Assembly: GCF_039523415.1 (NCBI RefSeq)
Contig: NZ_BAAAFG010000016.1
Span: 434,001 to 498,000 of the forward strand
Direction of reading: 5' to 3'
Length of the DNA: 64,000 nt
Origin: Gangjinia marincola
GTDB taxonomy: Bacteria; Bacteroidota; Bacteroidia; Flavobacteriales; Flavobacteriaceae
The notes below the pieces were generated by a model. It saw only the letters and a list, made by a program, of their open reading frames with translations, did no database searches and was not told where the DNA came from. How positions within the stretch are numbered: the stretch's first letter is position 1; every line of letters begins with the position of its first letter. The position numbers and the translations under genes were made by a program. Positions 18,060-26,769 of this stretch are shown here, in pieces.

Positions 18060-19970
18060 ATGAGTAATTATCACATAAAACACTTAGAAGAATACTGGCA
18101 AGTTTACCGTAAATCTGTACGAAATCCTGAAAGCTTTTGGGAAGAAATTGCAGAAGAACATTTTTTATGGCGAAAAAAATGGGATAATGTTTTAAGCTGG
18201 GACTTTTCCAAACCTGAAATAAAATGGTTTGAAGGTGCACAATTAAACATTACTGAAAACTGCCTGGACCGACATTTAGCTTCTCGCGCCGATAAAACAG
18301 CTATCCTGTTTGAGCCTAACAATCCTGATGAAAAAGCAGAACATATCACGTATCGCGATTTGCATCGCAGAGTTTCAAAAATGGCCAATGTATTGAAGTC
18401 ACAGGGAGTAAAAAAAGGAGATCGTGTGTGCATTTATTTACCCATGATTCCAGAATTGGCTATTTCAGTATTGGCTTGCGCCAGAATTGGTGCCGTGCAT
18501 TCCGTTGTATTTGCAGGGTTTTCTGCTTCAGCATTATCGACACGAATCAATGACTGTGATTGCAAGATTATCATTTGTGCTGACGGAAGCTTTAGAGGAA
18601 ACAAAACGCTGGATTTAAAGGACATTGTAGATAAGGCACTTGAAAATTCCCCTGGAGTAAAAACTTCTCTCGTCGTGAGGCGAACCAACACAACGGTAGT
18701 GATGAAAGAAGGTCGCGATGTATGGCTGGATGATTTATTTGATAAAGCCGAAGATGTCTGTAAGGCAACTGTTATGGATGCTGAAGATCCTCTTTTTATT
18801 TTATATACATCTGGTTCTACCGGAAAGCCTAAAGGAATGGTTCATACCACAGGTGGCTATATGGTGTATACAGCGTATACATTTAAGAATGTATTTCAAT
18901 ACAGAGAAGACGATATTTACTGGTGCACAGCAGATATAGGGTGGATTACGGGTCACAGTTATATCGTGTATGGTCCCCTAGCAAACGGTGCCACTACTGT
19001 AATGTTTGAGGGGGTACCTTCTTATCCCGATTATGGTAGATTTTGGGGAATTGTAGAAAAACATAAGGTTACGCAGTTCTACACAGCGCCTACAGCAATT
19101 CGTGCTCTTGCAAAAGAGAATTTAAATTTTGTCGAAAAGTATAATCTTTCAAGTCTAAAAGTTTTAGGAACCGTTGGTGAACCTATCAATGAAGAAGCCT
19201 GGCATTGGTACAACGACCATGTTGGTAAAAAAAACAGTCCAATCGTAGATACCTGGTGGCAAACCGAAACCGGTGGGATTATGATCAGCCCCATACCCTA
19301 TTCCACCCCAACTATTCCCACCTTTGCAACACTACCATTACCCGGTATTCAACCAGCCTTAATGGATGAGAATGCAAAAGAAATCCAAGGAAATCAAGTT
19401 GAAGGTCGACTAACTATAAAATTTCCCTGGCCTTCTATTGCGCGAACCATTTACGGTAATCATGACAGGTACCGCGACACCTACTTTAGCGCGTATAAAG
19501 ACATGTATTTTACGGGTGATGGCGCAAGACGAGATGCTGTAGGTTACTACCGCATTACTGGCCGAGTAGATGATGTCATTATAGTGAGTGGTCACAACCT
19601 GGGTACAGCTCCTATTGAAGACGCCATTAATGAACATCCTGCAGTGGCTGAAAGTGCCATCGTAGGCTTCCCTCACGATATTAAAGGCAACGCACTTTAC
19701 GGATATATTACGTTAAAAGAAACCGGAGAAGGCAGAGACCAGGATAATCTGCGCAACGAAATTAATCAACTTATCGCAACCAGAATTGGACCTATAGCTA
19801 AATTAGACAAAATTCAATTTACTGAAGGTTTACCTAAAACAAGAAGCGGAAAGATCATGCGCAGGATTTTAAGAAAAATTGCCGGTAAGGATACAGAGAA
19901 TCTAGGTGATATTAGTACGCTGTTGAATCCCGAAGTAGTAAAAAGCATAAAAAATAATGCATTGGTGTAG
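18060..19970 (+). CDS. acs: acetyl-CoA synthetase
   Basis: 636 residues, normal length. It activates acetate with ATP and CoA via acetyl-AMP. Motifs: P-loop-like YTSGSTGKPKGMVH near residue 250, WWQTETGG, the hinge ITGRVDDVI, and PKTRSGKIMRR with the C-terminal catalytic lysine that is acetylated in homologues. It closes the run from porin through symporter, sensor kinase and response regulator, feeding acetyl-CoA to the glyoxylate enzymes encoded at 5.6-9 kb. Confidence 0.96.
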   Translation: MSNYHIKHLEEYWQVYRKSVRNPESFWEEIAEEHFLWRKKWDNVLSWDFSKPEIKWFEGAQLNITENCLDRHLASRADKTAILFEPNNPDEKAEHITYRDLHRRVSKMANVLKSQGVKKGDRVCIYLPMIPELAISVLACARIGAVHSVVFAGFSASALSTRINDCDCKIIICADGSFRGNKTLDLKDIVDKALENSPGVKTSLVVRRTNTTVVMKEGRDVWLDDLFDKAEDVCKATVMDAEDPLFILYTSGSTGKPKGMVHTTGGYMVYTAYTFKNVFQYREDDIYWCTADIGWITGHSYIVYGPLANGATTVMFEGVPSYPDYGRFWGIVEKHKVTQFYTAPTAIRALAKENLNFVEKYNLSSLKVLGTVGEPINEEAWHWYNDHVGKKNSPIVDTWWQTETGGIMISPIPYSTPTIPTFATLPLPGIQPALMDENAKEIQGNQVEGRLTIKFPWPSIARTIYGNHDRYRDTYFSAYKDMYFTGDGARRDAVGYYRITGRVDDVIIVSGHNLGTAPIEDAINEHPAVAESAIVGFPHDIKGNALYGYITLKETGEGRDQDNLRNEINQLIATRIGPIAKLDKIQFTEGLPKTRSGKIMRRILRKIAGKDTENLGDISTLLNPEVVKSIKNNALV

Positions 19971-19995
19971 CTGATCGTTACATTTATTCTTTATG

Positions 19996-20023
19996 CTCTT
20001 TCTTAGGAAATTACAGGAAAGAG
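19996..20023 (+). terminator. candidate terminator after acs
   Basis: CTCTTTC / GAAAGAG stem with a 14-base loop, 25 bp after the acs stop and before the convergent YeeE gene. The following sequence is not strongly T-rich. Confidence 0.4.
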
Positions 20024-20050
20024 TTAGGTTATGTCTAAGCAAAATGCTTT

Positions 20051-20464
20051 TTAATGCGGCAAATACTTGCAGAGTAGTCCATATAAAAATGTTCCTATTA
20101 ACGCTCCAAAGATCACAATCAAAATAGACGCGTATCCTGCACCTGCCAATACGTACATTGGCCCCGGGCATGCGCCGGCGAGTGCCCAGCCTAATCCAAA
20201 GATAATCCCGCCAAACAAGTACCTGGCAACGCTTTTGGTTTTGGGTGCTAGACTCATCTCACTCCCATTTATAGGAGTAATGTTTTTACGCTTAATCACT
20301 TGTACTCCAATGATTCCTATGGCTAAGGCTGACCCAATGATCCCATACATATGGAAACTCCCAAACTCAAACATTTCATAAATGCGAAACCATGAAGCAG
20401 CTTCAGATTTATACATCACAATGCCAAAAAATACTCCAATTACTAAAAATGTTATGTATCTCAT
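20051..20464 (-). CDS. YeeE/YedE-type permease, short subunit (DUF6691-like)
   Basis: 137 residues, about four membrane helices. The conserved segment GLGWALAGACPGPMYVLAGAG has the cysteine used by the YeeE/YedE thiosulfate/sulfur transport family. It starts 2 bp after the longer YeeE paralogue upstream; together the two halves make the usual pair encoded next to persulfide dioxygenase genes. Likely moves a reduced sulfur compound across the inner membrane; direction and substrate are inferred. Confidence 0.8.
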   Translation of the reverse strand: MRYITFLVIGVFFGIVMYKSEAASWFRIYEMFEFGSFHMYGIIGSALAIGIIGVQVIKRKNITPINGSEMSLAPKTKSVARYLFGGIIFGLGWALAGACPGPMYVLAGAGYASILIVIFGALIGTFLYGLLCKYLPH

Positions 20465-20466
20465 CG

Positions 20467-21027
20467 CTAAAATAATATCGGGTAAACGAAATGGATCATT
20501 ACCAATCCACCAATAAAAAATCCAATGACCGCAATTAAAGAAGGTACTTGTAAATTACTCAATCCCGAAATGGCATGACCGCTGGTGCACCCGCCTGCAT
20601 AGCGTGCCCCAAATCCAACGAATAAACCTCCAATAAGTAAAATAGCCAGGTTAAATGGCTTGGTAAGGACTTCATTGCCAAAAAGCTCTGGTGGCAAATA
20701 AGCTTCGCCGGCACTTTTAATATTATATTGAGTTTCCAGCTTTTGGGTTAGTTCTGGATTGATTTCTACAGTATTCGTTGAGAGGTACGCACTGGCCAGA
20801 AATCCGCCAATAACTGCTCCAACAACAACGATTAAATTCCAGCGCTGGGCTCTCCAATCAAACCTAAAGAAATCTGCGACTCTACCACCACCTACAGCGG
20901 CACATGCAGTTCTTAAATTTGAGGACATTCCAAACTGTTTTCCTATATAGAGTAGTAAAAACATGGTCAATGCAATCAATGGGCCGGCAACATACCAGGG
21001 CCAGGGTTCTACGATCCAATTCATCAT
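20467..21027 (-). CDS. YeeE/YedE-type permease, long subunit
   Basis: 186 residues, about five membrane helices. The conserved sulfur-handling motif is ARYAGGCTSGHAISGL near residue 146. First gene of a two-gene operon with the short subunit. A 32-bp perfect palindrome containing GTAAC-N4-GTTAC lies 45 bp upstream and a -7-like box between them, so transcription is probably activated by the Crp/Fnr protein encoded at 23407-24030. Confidence 0.85.
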   Translation of the reverse strand: MMNWIVEPWPWYVAGPLIALTMFLLLYIGKQFGMSSNLRTACAAVGGGRVADFFRFDWRAQRWNLIVVVGAVIGGFLASAYLSTNTVEINPELTQKLETQYNIKSAGEAYLPPELFGNEVLTKPFNLAILLIGGLFVGFGARYAGGCTSGHAISGLSNLQVPSLIAVIGFFIGGLVMIHFVYPILF

Positions 21028-21041
21028 GCTTAATTTTTATG

Positions 21042-21049
21042 CAAAGATG
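21042..21049 (-). promoter_or_regulatory. -7 box of the YeeE operon
   Basis: Minus-strand CATCTTTG, seven of eight matches to TAnnTTTG. Its last G (21042) is 36.5 bp from the centre of the GTAAC palindrome, the same spacing as in the two sister promoters. Confidence 0.6.
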
Positions 21050-21062
21050 ATACGTAGTTAAA

Positions 21063-21094
21063 CTACAAACGGTAACCTAGGTTACCGTTTGTAG
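21063..21094. promoter_or_regulatory. 32-bp perfect palindrome with GTAAC-N4-GTTAC core (site 1)
   Basis: The core GTAACCTAGGTTAC is at 21072-21085, and perfect symmetry extends 9 bp further on each side (ending CTAC...GTAG). It shares GTAAC-N4-GTTAC with sites at 22496 and 23397. Predicted binding site for the adjacent Crp/Fnr-family regulator, class II activation position for the YeeE operon. Confidence 0.75.
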
Positions 21095-21117
21095 GAATAA
21101 ATCATGTTGTCAGGTTT

Positions 21118-22449
21118 TTAATCCTGAAATTCTTTTACTGCATCACTTAAATCATACACCTGTACATCGTCAAGGATGGTTTCTAAAATGCTACTCCCTG
21201 CGGCACTGCGGTAACCGCCGGCACAGTGCACTACGATAGGCTTATCAATTGGTATATTTTTTGCTGTATCGCGTAGTTCGTTTAATGGATGGGGTAACGC
21301 GTTCTCAAAGAATTTACCTTCGTTAATTTCACTTTGATTTCGAATATCCACAATCGTAAACTTAGACGGATTCTTTTTAAAATCACCAAGATCTAAGGTT
21401 GGTGTTTTTTCTGGTGCTACCTCCCCTAAAGTAATGATCTGGTCAAGCTGACCTTCATAGCCTATTTTTGCTACCCGATTGAGTATATAATCGATTTCTT
21501 CGGAAGATTTTACAACAATGCTGAAAGCTTCTTCGGGCTGAATTACAGATCCTAACCAAGTTTCAAACTTCGCATTTTTTGATACCGCCTGAATATTAAT
21601 GCTATTGGGGAGATGTCCCTTTTTAAATTCAGCTTCATCTCTTACGTCTACGATTAATCCTTCGGCTTTATCATGAAGTTTTATCGTCACATTTGCCTTT
21701 GCTTTTCGCAGGTTCTTTGCTCCGGCTTTATTCACATCTACGTCAAATCCAAAATACGACGGAATAAACGGCTGACTGTCAAGCAGCGTATTGACAAATT
21801 CTTCTTGAGATTGGTCTTTAAACGCCCAGTTGCTCATACGTTCATTTCCCATTGTGCTACTATTATCACTGCTCATGTTTTTTCCGCACAGTGAACCGGC
21901 TCCGTGCGCCGGATATACGATAGCATCATCGGGTAAATCATTATATTTATGTTGCACGGTGTGATACATCATTTCTGCCAGCTCTTGGCGCTTAGCGGTC
22001 ATATTACCCACGTTCTCTCTTAGATCTGGTCGACCTACATCACCTATAAATAAGGTGTCTCCTGTAAAAACAGCTACCTCATCGCCTTCTTTTGCTACAA
22101 TAGAGATGCTATCGGGTGAATGACCCGGGGTATTAATAGCAGAAATAGTAGCCCCACCTAATTGAAAGGAATCTTCGTCGTCAAAACTTTGATGCGGATA
22201 ATCTGCTCCTAATTTTTTACTGCAGTAGATCGTTGCTCCTGTTTCTTCATGAATCTGAAGGTGGGAACTCACAAAATCAGCATGTGGGTGTGTTTCTAAC
22301 ACGGCAACTATCGTTGCATTATTTTTTTCCGCGTAAGCGTAATAGTGCATAGGATCACGCTCTGGATCAATCACTGCCATTTTACCTTGGCTTACAATCG
22401 CATACGAGTAATGTGCCAACGGCTTATATTCAAATTGTTTGATTTGCAT
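21118..22449 (-). CDS. persulfide dioxygenase-rhodanese fusion
   Basis: 443 residues. Residues 1-240 form an ETHE1-like metallo-beta-lactamase fold with iron ligands in THPHADFVSSH near residue 53 and the later GDTLFIGDVGRPDL and PAHGAGSLCG segments. Two rhodanese domains follow: the first (DVRDEAEFKKGHLPNSINI) lacks a catalytic cysteine; the second has C409 in HCAGGYRSA. Such fusions oxidise glutathione- or thiol-persulfide to sulfite and transfer sulfane sulfur. Neighbours (YeeE pair, TauE, Crp/Fnr) make a sulfide detoxification set. Confidence 0.9.
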   Translation of the reverse strand: MQIKQFEYKPLAHYSYAIVSQGKMAVIDPERDPMHYYAYAEKNNATIVAVLETHPHADFVSSHLQIHEETGATIYCSKKLGADYPHQSFDDEDSFQLGGATISAINTPGHSPDSISIVAKEGDEVAVFTGDTLFIGDVGRPDLRENVGNMTAKRQELAEMMYHTVQHKYNDLPDDAIVYPAHGAGSLCGKNMSSDNSSTMGNERMSNWAFKDQSQEEFVNTLLDSQPFIPSYFGFDVDVNKAGAKNLRKAKANVTIKLHDKAEGLIVDVRDEAEFKKGHLPNSINIQAVSKNAKFETWLGSVIQPEEAFSIVVKSSEEIDYILNRVAKIGYEGQLDQIITLGEVAPEKTPTLDLGDFKKNPSKFTIVDIRNQSEINEGKFFENALPHPLNELRDTAKNIPIDKPIVVHCAGGYRSAAGSSILETILDDVQVYDLSDAVKEFQD

Positions 22450-22465
22450 ATGTAAAAATTTAGTT

Positions 22466-22473
22466 CAAAAATA
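22466..22473 (-). promoter_or_regulatory. -7 box of the persulfide dioxygenase promoter
   Basis: Minus-strand TATTTTTG, exact match to TAnnTTTG, with its final G at 22466, 36.5 bp from the centre of the GTAAC site at 22496-22509 and 17 bp from the start codon. Confidence 0.7.
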
Positions 22474-22495
22474 CAAAAGCCTAAACATATAAATG

Positions 22496-22509
22496 GTAAC
22501 CTTTGATAC
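22496..22509. promoter_or_regulatory. GTAAC-N4-GATAC regulator site (site 2)
   Basis: GTAACCTTTGATAC, one mismatch from GTAAC-N4-GTTAC. Its centre lies about 42 bp before the predicted transcription start of the persulfide dioxygenase gene, the class II position used by Crp/Fnr activators. Confidence 0.7.
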
Positions 22510-22540
22510 ACTCCTTTAATTGTTTAATGAAGAAAACAAA

Positions 22541-23347
22541 TTAGTAGTTTAATAACTCTTTATAGAGAATATATATTCCCATGATAAGTACAAACCAGCC
22601 GAATGCTTTCTTGAGCTTATCTCCTGCGATAAATTTATTAAGCCATATTCCTATAAAAATTCCGATAACCGAAATACTAGTGAACGTGAGCAAAAAAGGC
22701 CATTCGATATCAAGGTTTTCAACGTCACCTAAAAAACCAATTAAGGACTTTATGGAAATAATCAATAAGGAGGTTGCGACCGCCTTCTTCATAGGCAATT
22801 TAGCCAATAAAACTAATGCCGGAATAATAAGAAAACCTCCTCCCGCACCAACAATTCCCGTGATAACCCCCACAACTAATCCTTCTATGATAATCAAAGG
22901 ATAATTATAATGTACTTCACTAGTTTCATTGGTTTTTCCTTTTCTTTTGGTTCGAATCATCGAAACGGAAGCCAGTAACATAATGATCGCAAAGAACAGC
23001 ATGATCCCCAGATTCTTGGTGATGACCGTATCACCCAGCGTAAATAATTCTTCAGGAATTGCTGGGATCAAGAATCTACGGGTTGCGTACACTGCGATAA
23101 ATGCCGGAATAGAAAAAATAATTGCCGTTTTGTAGTCGACCATTCCCTTCAGCATATTTTTTATTGCTCCTACAAGTGAAGTGACTCCCACTACAAATAG
23201 GGAATATGCTGTTGCTACAACAGGATTTAGTGTTAGTGCATAAACTAAGATAGGAACGGTTAGAATAGAACCGCCACCTCCAATGAGTCCTAATACCAGT
23301 CCAATAAGCAATGCGCCTATATATCCTAATAGTTCAATAATTTCCAT
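22541..23347 (-). CDS. TauE/SafE family sulfite exporter-like permease
   Basis: 268 residues with about eight membrane helices and the family's repeated glycine motifs (GLVLGLIGGGGSILTVPIL at the start, GVITGIVGAGGGFLIIPAL in the second half). TauE/SafE proteins export sulfite or organosulfonates. Here it would remove the sulfite made by the neighbouring persulfide dioxygenase. It has its own GTAAC-type site and -7 box. Confidence 0.88.
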   Translation of the reverse strand: MEIIELLGYIGALLIGLVLGLIGGGGSILTVPILVYALTLNPVVATAYSLFVVGVTSLVGAIKNMLKGMVDYKTAIIFSIPAFIAVYATRRFLIPAIPEELFTLGDTVITKNLGIMLFFAIIMLLASVSMIRTKRKGKTNETSEVHYNYPLIIIEGLVVGVITGIVGAGGGFLIIPALVLLAKLPMKKAVATSLLIISIKSLIGFLGDVENLDIEWPFLLTFTSISVIGIFIGIWLNKFIAGDKLKKAFGWFVLIMGIYILYKELLNY

Positions 23348-23366
23348 AATGTATTCAATATGAAAG

Positions 23367-23374
23367 CAAAATTA
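23367..23374 (-). promoter_or_regulatory. -7 box of the TauE promoter
   Basis: Minus-strand TAATTTTG, exact TAnnTTTG, final G at 23367, again 36.5 bp from the centre of the GTAAC site at 23397-23410. Confidence 0.7.
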
Positions 23375-23396
23375 ATGTTCGCACATACGATTGGGT

Positions 23397-23410
23397 GTAA
23401 CTCTTGTTAC
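23397..23410. promoter_or_regulatory. GTAAC-N4-GTTAC regulator site (site 3)
   Basis: GTAACTCTTGTTAC, perfect 5+5 inverted repeat, overlapping the stop codon of the regulator gene and 50 bp before the TauE start. Third member of the set. Confidence 0.72.
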
Positions 23411-24030
23411 TGTACCTCAATAAAACTACGATGCAGCTTTATTTTACCATCATTCTCCATTTTCTTCAATAACCTGGAAACCACGACTCTGCTGGTGTGT
23501 AGATCTGCAGCTATTTCTTTATGTGTCATGTAAATATGTTTACTATGTAGTACCTCTATTTTGCTTTCAAGGAATTTTTGCAAACGTTCATCCATATTAT
23601 TGAATGCGATATTATCAATACTCTCCAACATTTCCATCATACGTTCGTGATAGCTAGAAAATACAAAGGTGCGCCATGATTTATATTTGCCCGCCCATTC
23701 TTCACCTTTCCCTAAGGGTATCATAAGAAGTTTTACGGGTGTCTCTGTCACTGCATGTATTTCGCTCTTAGTGGTCTCTAAACCGTAGGTTAAGGTCATC
23801 GCGCAAGTATCTCCTTTTTCTAAATGATACAGTAAAAGTTCCTCACCGTCATCATCTGGTCGCAAGATCTTGATACTTCCACTAAGTAGTAGTGGCATGG
23901 ATTTGATATACTGCCCCGGTCGTATTAGATCTTTCCCCTCGTCTAATTCCATAAAGGTCCCCACCCGATTCATCTCCTCAATAAGTGCCGGTTCAAACTG
24001 TTTTCCAAATTGCTGCTTGAGTTCATTCAT
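23407..24030 (-). CDS. Crp/Fnr family transcriptional regulator
   Basis: 207 residues. The cNMP-binding-like beta-roll covers residues about 20-130 but lacks the classic phosphate-binding RSAT motif, so the ligand is probably not cAMP; no Fnr-type cysteine cluster is seen. The winged HTH is at residues about 165-205 with recognition helix TSRVVVSRLLKK. The glutamate that reads TGTGA in Crp is valine here, in line with a different target (GTAAC). It most likely activates the three sulfur promoters found in this block. Confidence 0.88.
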   Translation of the reverse strand: MNELKQQFGKQFEPALIEEMNRVGTFMELDEGKDLIRPGQYIKSMPLLLSGSIKILRPDDDGEELLLYHLEKGDTCAMTLTYGLETTKSEIHAVTETPVKLLMIPLGKGEEWAGKYKSWRTFVFSSYHERMMEMLESIDNIAFNNMDERLQKFLESKIEVLHSKHIYMTHKEIAADLHTSRVVVSRLLKKMENDGKIKLHRSFIEVQ

Positions 24031-24211
24031 ACGTTTAATACATATCCTAAAGCTACTTTCCTTCGTAGATTTTGTTCATTTGAATTTTGTCGTCCTTAAC
24101 CATTCCAAAAGTGAAAATAACACGTTCAAACAAACTAACCTATGAGAAATGTTTCAAATCGTACGTTTAATGAATTAATACACATCAATTTTCTTTCTGA
24201 ATCTATTATTG

Positions 24212-24219
24212 TATTTTTG
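24212..24219 (+). promoter_or_regulatory. -7 box of the M61 peptidase gene
   Basis: TATTTTTG, exact TAnnTTTG, 39 bp before the chosen ATG at 24259. It lies inside the longer open frame that begins at 24142, which argues that the longer frame is not the real start. Confidence 0.5.
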
Positions 24220-24258
24220 ATCATTGCTAAATTATCCGCTCAACACATATATGTTAAT

Positions 24259-26106
24259 ATGAAATTTTCAATAGTAACTTTTATTCTTTTATCTATATCA
24301 CAGATCCTTAATGCACAGGTTCAAAATGAATATGTGGTTTCTTTTGAGAATGCAGTTCACCACGAAGCCCAGATTAAAGCCACTTTCCCCAACATCCAAC
24401 CGGGAACGTTTAGTGTGCGTATGAGCAGAACTTCACCGGGAAGATACGCACTGCATGAATTTGCTAAAAATGTGTACGACGTAAAAGTAACTGATGGTAG
24501 CGGAAATGAACTCTTGTATACCCGCCCAAATTTACATCAATGGGATATCACAGGACATGACGGCACAGTAATCGTAACCTATACCTTATTTGGAGATCGC
24601 GCTGATGGTACCTATTCACAAATTGATGAAACTCACGCACATCTCAACATCCCGGCGACTTTTATGTATGCGCCTATGCTGAGAGAACGACCTGTAAAAG
24701 TTACTTTTAACAATCGGCAGGATCTTAACTGGAAAATTGCAACGCAATTAATCATCCTAGGAGGCGATTCATTTTTAGCCCCAAATCTTGATTATTTTAT
24801 GGATAGCCCTGTAGAGTTAAGTAATCATACGATTAGGTCGTTTAATGTAACGTCTGGAAATGCCGAATACGAGATAAAATTAGCGCTTCATCATGAAGGT
24901 ACAGAAGAAGAAGCCGATCAATACATAGCGCAAATTGAACAGGTGGTTTTAGAACAACAAAAGATTTTTGGTGATCTCCCTAACTTTGAATACGGTGAAT
25001 ATGTCTTTCTAGCCTGTTACCTACCCCATGTAAGTGGAGATGGAATGGAGCATCGAAATTCAACTGTTTTAACGAGTACTACTGCATTAGCAAATGACAC
25101 GACCTACCGAAATTTAGGGACCGTATCTCATGAGTTTTTTCATGCCTGGAACATTGAGCGAATTCGCCCTGGTTCGTTAGAACCTTTTGATTATGAAGAA
25201 GCCAATCTATCAGGTGAACTTTGGTTTGGAGAAGGCTTCACCAGTTACTATGATGACCTTGTCCTTTGTCGCGCAGGTATCATTACGCCAGAGACATTCA
25301 TACAAAATTTAACCCGTACGTATAACTACGTGTGGAATTCTCCTGCTCTGGCATACTACAATCCCATTGAAATGAGTAAAAAGGCTCCTTTTTATGATGC
25401 CGCTACGTCTATTGATGCCATGAATAGAACCAATACTTTTGTATCATATTATTCTTATGGAAGTATGCTCGCATTAGCATTAGATCTCTCCCTGAGATCA
25501 GATAAAGATGAGCTCACACTTGATGATTATATGAAGCTCTTATGGACTAAATATGGTAAAACAAACACCTTTTATACAATCGAAAATTTATACTTAACGC
25601 TTCGGGAATATGCGGGTGAAACATTGGCAGATAATTTCTTTGAAAATTATATTTATGACAGTAAAGTTCCCAATCTTAAAAAAGGCTTAAATTCTATGGC
25701 GTATTTTTTAAAGTCGAACGCAAAAAAAGCATATATGGGTCTGGCTTTAAAGTTTAATGATCAGGACATGGCGGTTATAACAGATTACGTTAAGAAAAAC
25801 TCTCCCGCTTATAAAGCCGGACTCACTAAGGGTGACGTACTCCTGGCCATAGGCAATCAAACCTTTTCTACGCAAGAACAATACGAAGCAGTGCTTGCGG
25901 GACTAAAACCGGGCAAAGAAGTAATGGTAACCTATTTGCGTAGGGGAGAAGAAAAGAAAGCCGAAGTTCGTTTAGCCGAAAACCCCACTAAAGAAATCGT
26001 ACCTTATACCAAACCTACTGAAAAAGCCCTCCTAAATAGAGCTAAGTGGCTTAATATCGTAGAAGCAGAAGAAACTGAAGTTCCTCAAGAAGAAGAAAAG
26101 AATTAA
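24259..26106 (+). CDS. M61 (glycyl aminopeptidase) family peptidase with PDZ domain
   Basis: About 615 residues from the ATG at 24259, where a clean signal peptide begins (ending ILNAQ). Catalytic zinc motif HEFFHAWNIERIRP near residue 290, with the second ligand region ELWFGEGFTSYYDDL. Residues about 495-580 form a PDZ domain (KKNSPAYKAGLTKGDVLLAI). M61 enzymes are periplasmic metallopeptidases. The C-terminus is glutamate-rich. The gene stands alone between the sulfur block and the T6SS island. Confidence 0.9.
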   Translation: MKFSIVTFILLSISQILNAQVQNEYVVSFENAVHHEAQIKATFPNIQPGTFSVRMSRTSPGRYALHEFAKNVYDVKVTDGSGNELLYTRPNLHQWDITGHDGTVIVTYTLFGDRADGTYSQIDETHAHLNIPATFMYAPMLRERPVKVTFNNRQDLNWKIATQLIILGGDSFLAPNLDYFMDSPVELSNHTIRSFNVTSGNAEYEIKLALHHEGTEEEADQYIAQIEQVVLEQQKIFGDLPNFEYGEYVFLACYLPHVSGDGMEHRNSTVLTSTTALANDTTYRNLGTVSHEFFHAWNIERIRPGSLEPFDYEEANLSGELWFGEGFTSYYDDLVLCRAGIITPETFIQNLTRTYNYVWNSPALAYYNPIEMSKKAPFYDAATSIDAMNRTNTFVSYYSYGSMLALALDLSLRSDKDELTLDDYMKLLWTKYGKTNTFYTIENLYLTLREYAGETLADNFFENYIYDSKVPNLKKGLNSMAYFLKSNAKKAYMGLALKFNDQDMAVITDYVKKNSPAYKAGLTKGDVLLAIGNQTFSTQEQYEAVLAGLKPGKEVMVTYLRRGEEKKAEVRLAENPTKEIVPYTKPTEKALLNRAKWLNIVEAEETEVPQEEEKN

Positions 26107-26126
26107 ACTTTTATTAGATCAAAACA

Positions 26127-26142
26127 AAAGGGAGAACCCTTT
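26127..26142. terminator. candidate terminator between M61 gene and tssO
   Basis: AAAGGG-AGAA-CCCTTT hairpin between the convergent genes, flanked by A's and T's. Short stem, so moderate confidence. Confidence 0.45.
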
Positions 26143-26232
26143 ACTCCTAACTAGTTGTAGTGTAAAATTTTGACTTTATTGAGCATCGGATTATATACTT
26201 AATGCTTTTAAAAACAAATATCCTAAAACGGC

Positions 26233-26745
26233 TTAGTTATTTTTTAGACGATAAATATCTAAGGTGCGATTACATTCTGTAAGGTCTTCTCTTGCTTCTT
26301 CTAGTTTCTCTTTGAACTCTACCAAACGTGCGTCCACGTCACTGTATTCATTGAGCTTATTTTTGTATTCCTGCATATTAACGAACGAATTGACGATGTT
26401 AGCATACATATCGTATCTATAGGTGCTATCTTCTTTAGGAATTGAATTTTGCAGGTCAACTATTTTGGTATCAATTTGATAATTGATATACGAAAGATTT
26501 TGTCCGGGAATATCTAAAGAATCTAACAGAGAAGAAATTTCTTCCATCTCGGTAGAGAACTTTTCTTGAAATTGAAATTCATTTTGAATTGCTACAGACT
26601 GTTCGCGCAATAATTTATTTTCCTTGAAAGGAACACGATCAAAGTCAAAGTAAAAAGCTGTAACAATGATGGCCATGGTGATTATAAATAGTAAGGCAAA
26701 CTTGAGAATACTTTGCCTACGCTCCTTGTAATTTTTTGATTTCAT
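26233..26745 (-). CDS. tssO: T6SS membrane-complex protein TssO
   Basis: 170 residues: basic N-terminus, one membrane helix at about residues 12-30, then a periplasmic-type helical and coiled-coil domain. Size, topology and position as last gene of a tssE-F-P-K-O operon match TssO, one of the proteins that replace TssJLM in Bacteroidota T6SS subtype iii. Confidence 0.8.
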   Translation of the reverse strand: MKSKNYKERRQSILKFALLFIITMAIIVTAFYFDFDRVPFKENKLLREQSVAIQNEFQFQEKFSTEMEEISSLLDSLDIPGQNLSYINYQIDTKIVDLQNSIPKEDSTYRYDMYANIVNSFVNMQEYKNKLNEYSDVDARLVEFKEKLEEAREDLTECNRTLDIYRLKNN

Positions 26746-26769
26746 ATATGATGGTACTCAAATTAATCG

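Noticed and set aside
24142..24258. Longer N-terminus for the M61 peptidase
   Set aside because: The extra 39 codons have no family features, and a -7 box at 24212 plus a clean signal peptide from 24259 point to the later start.
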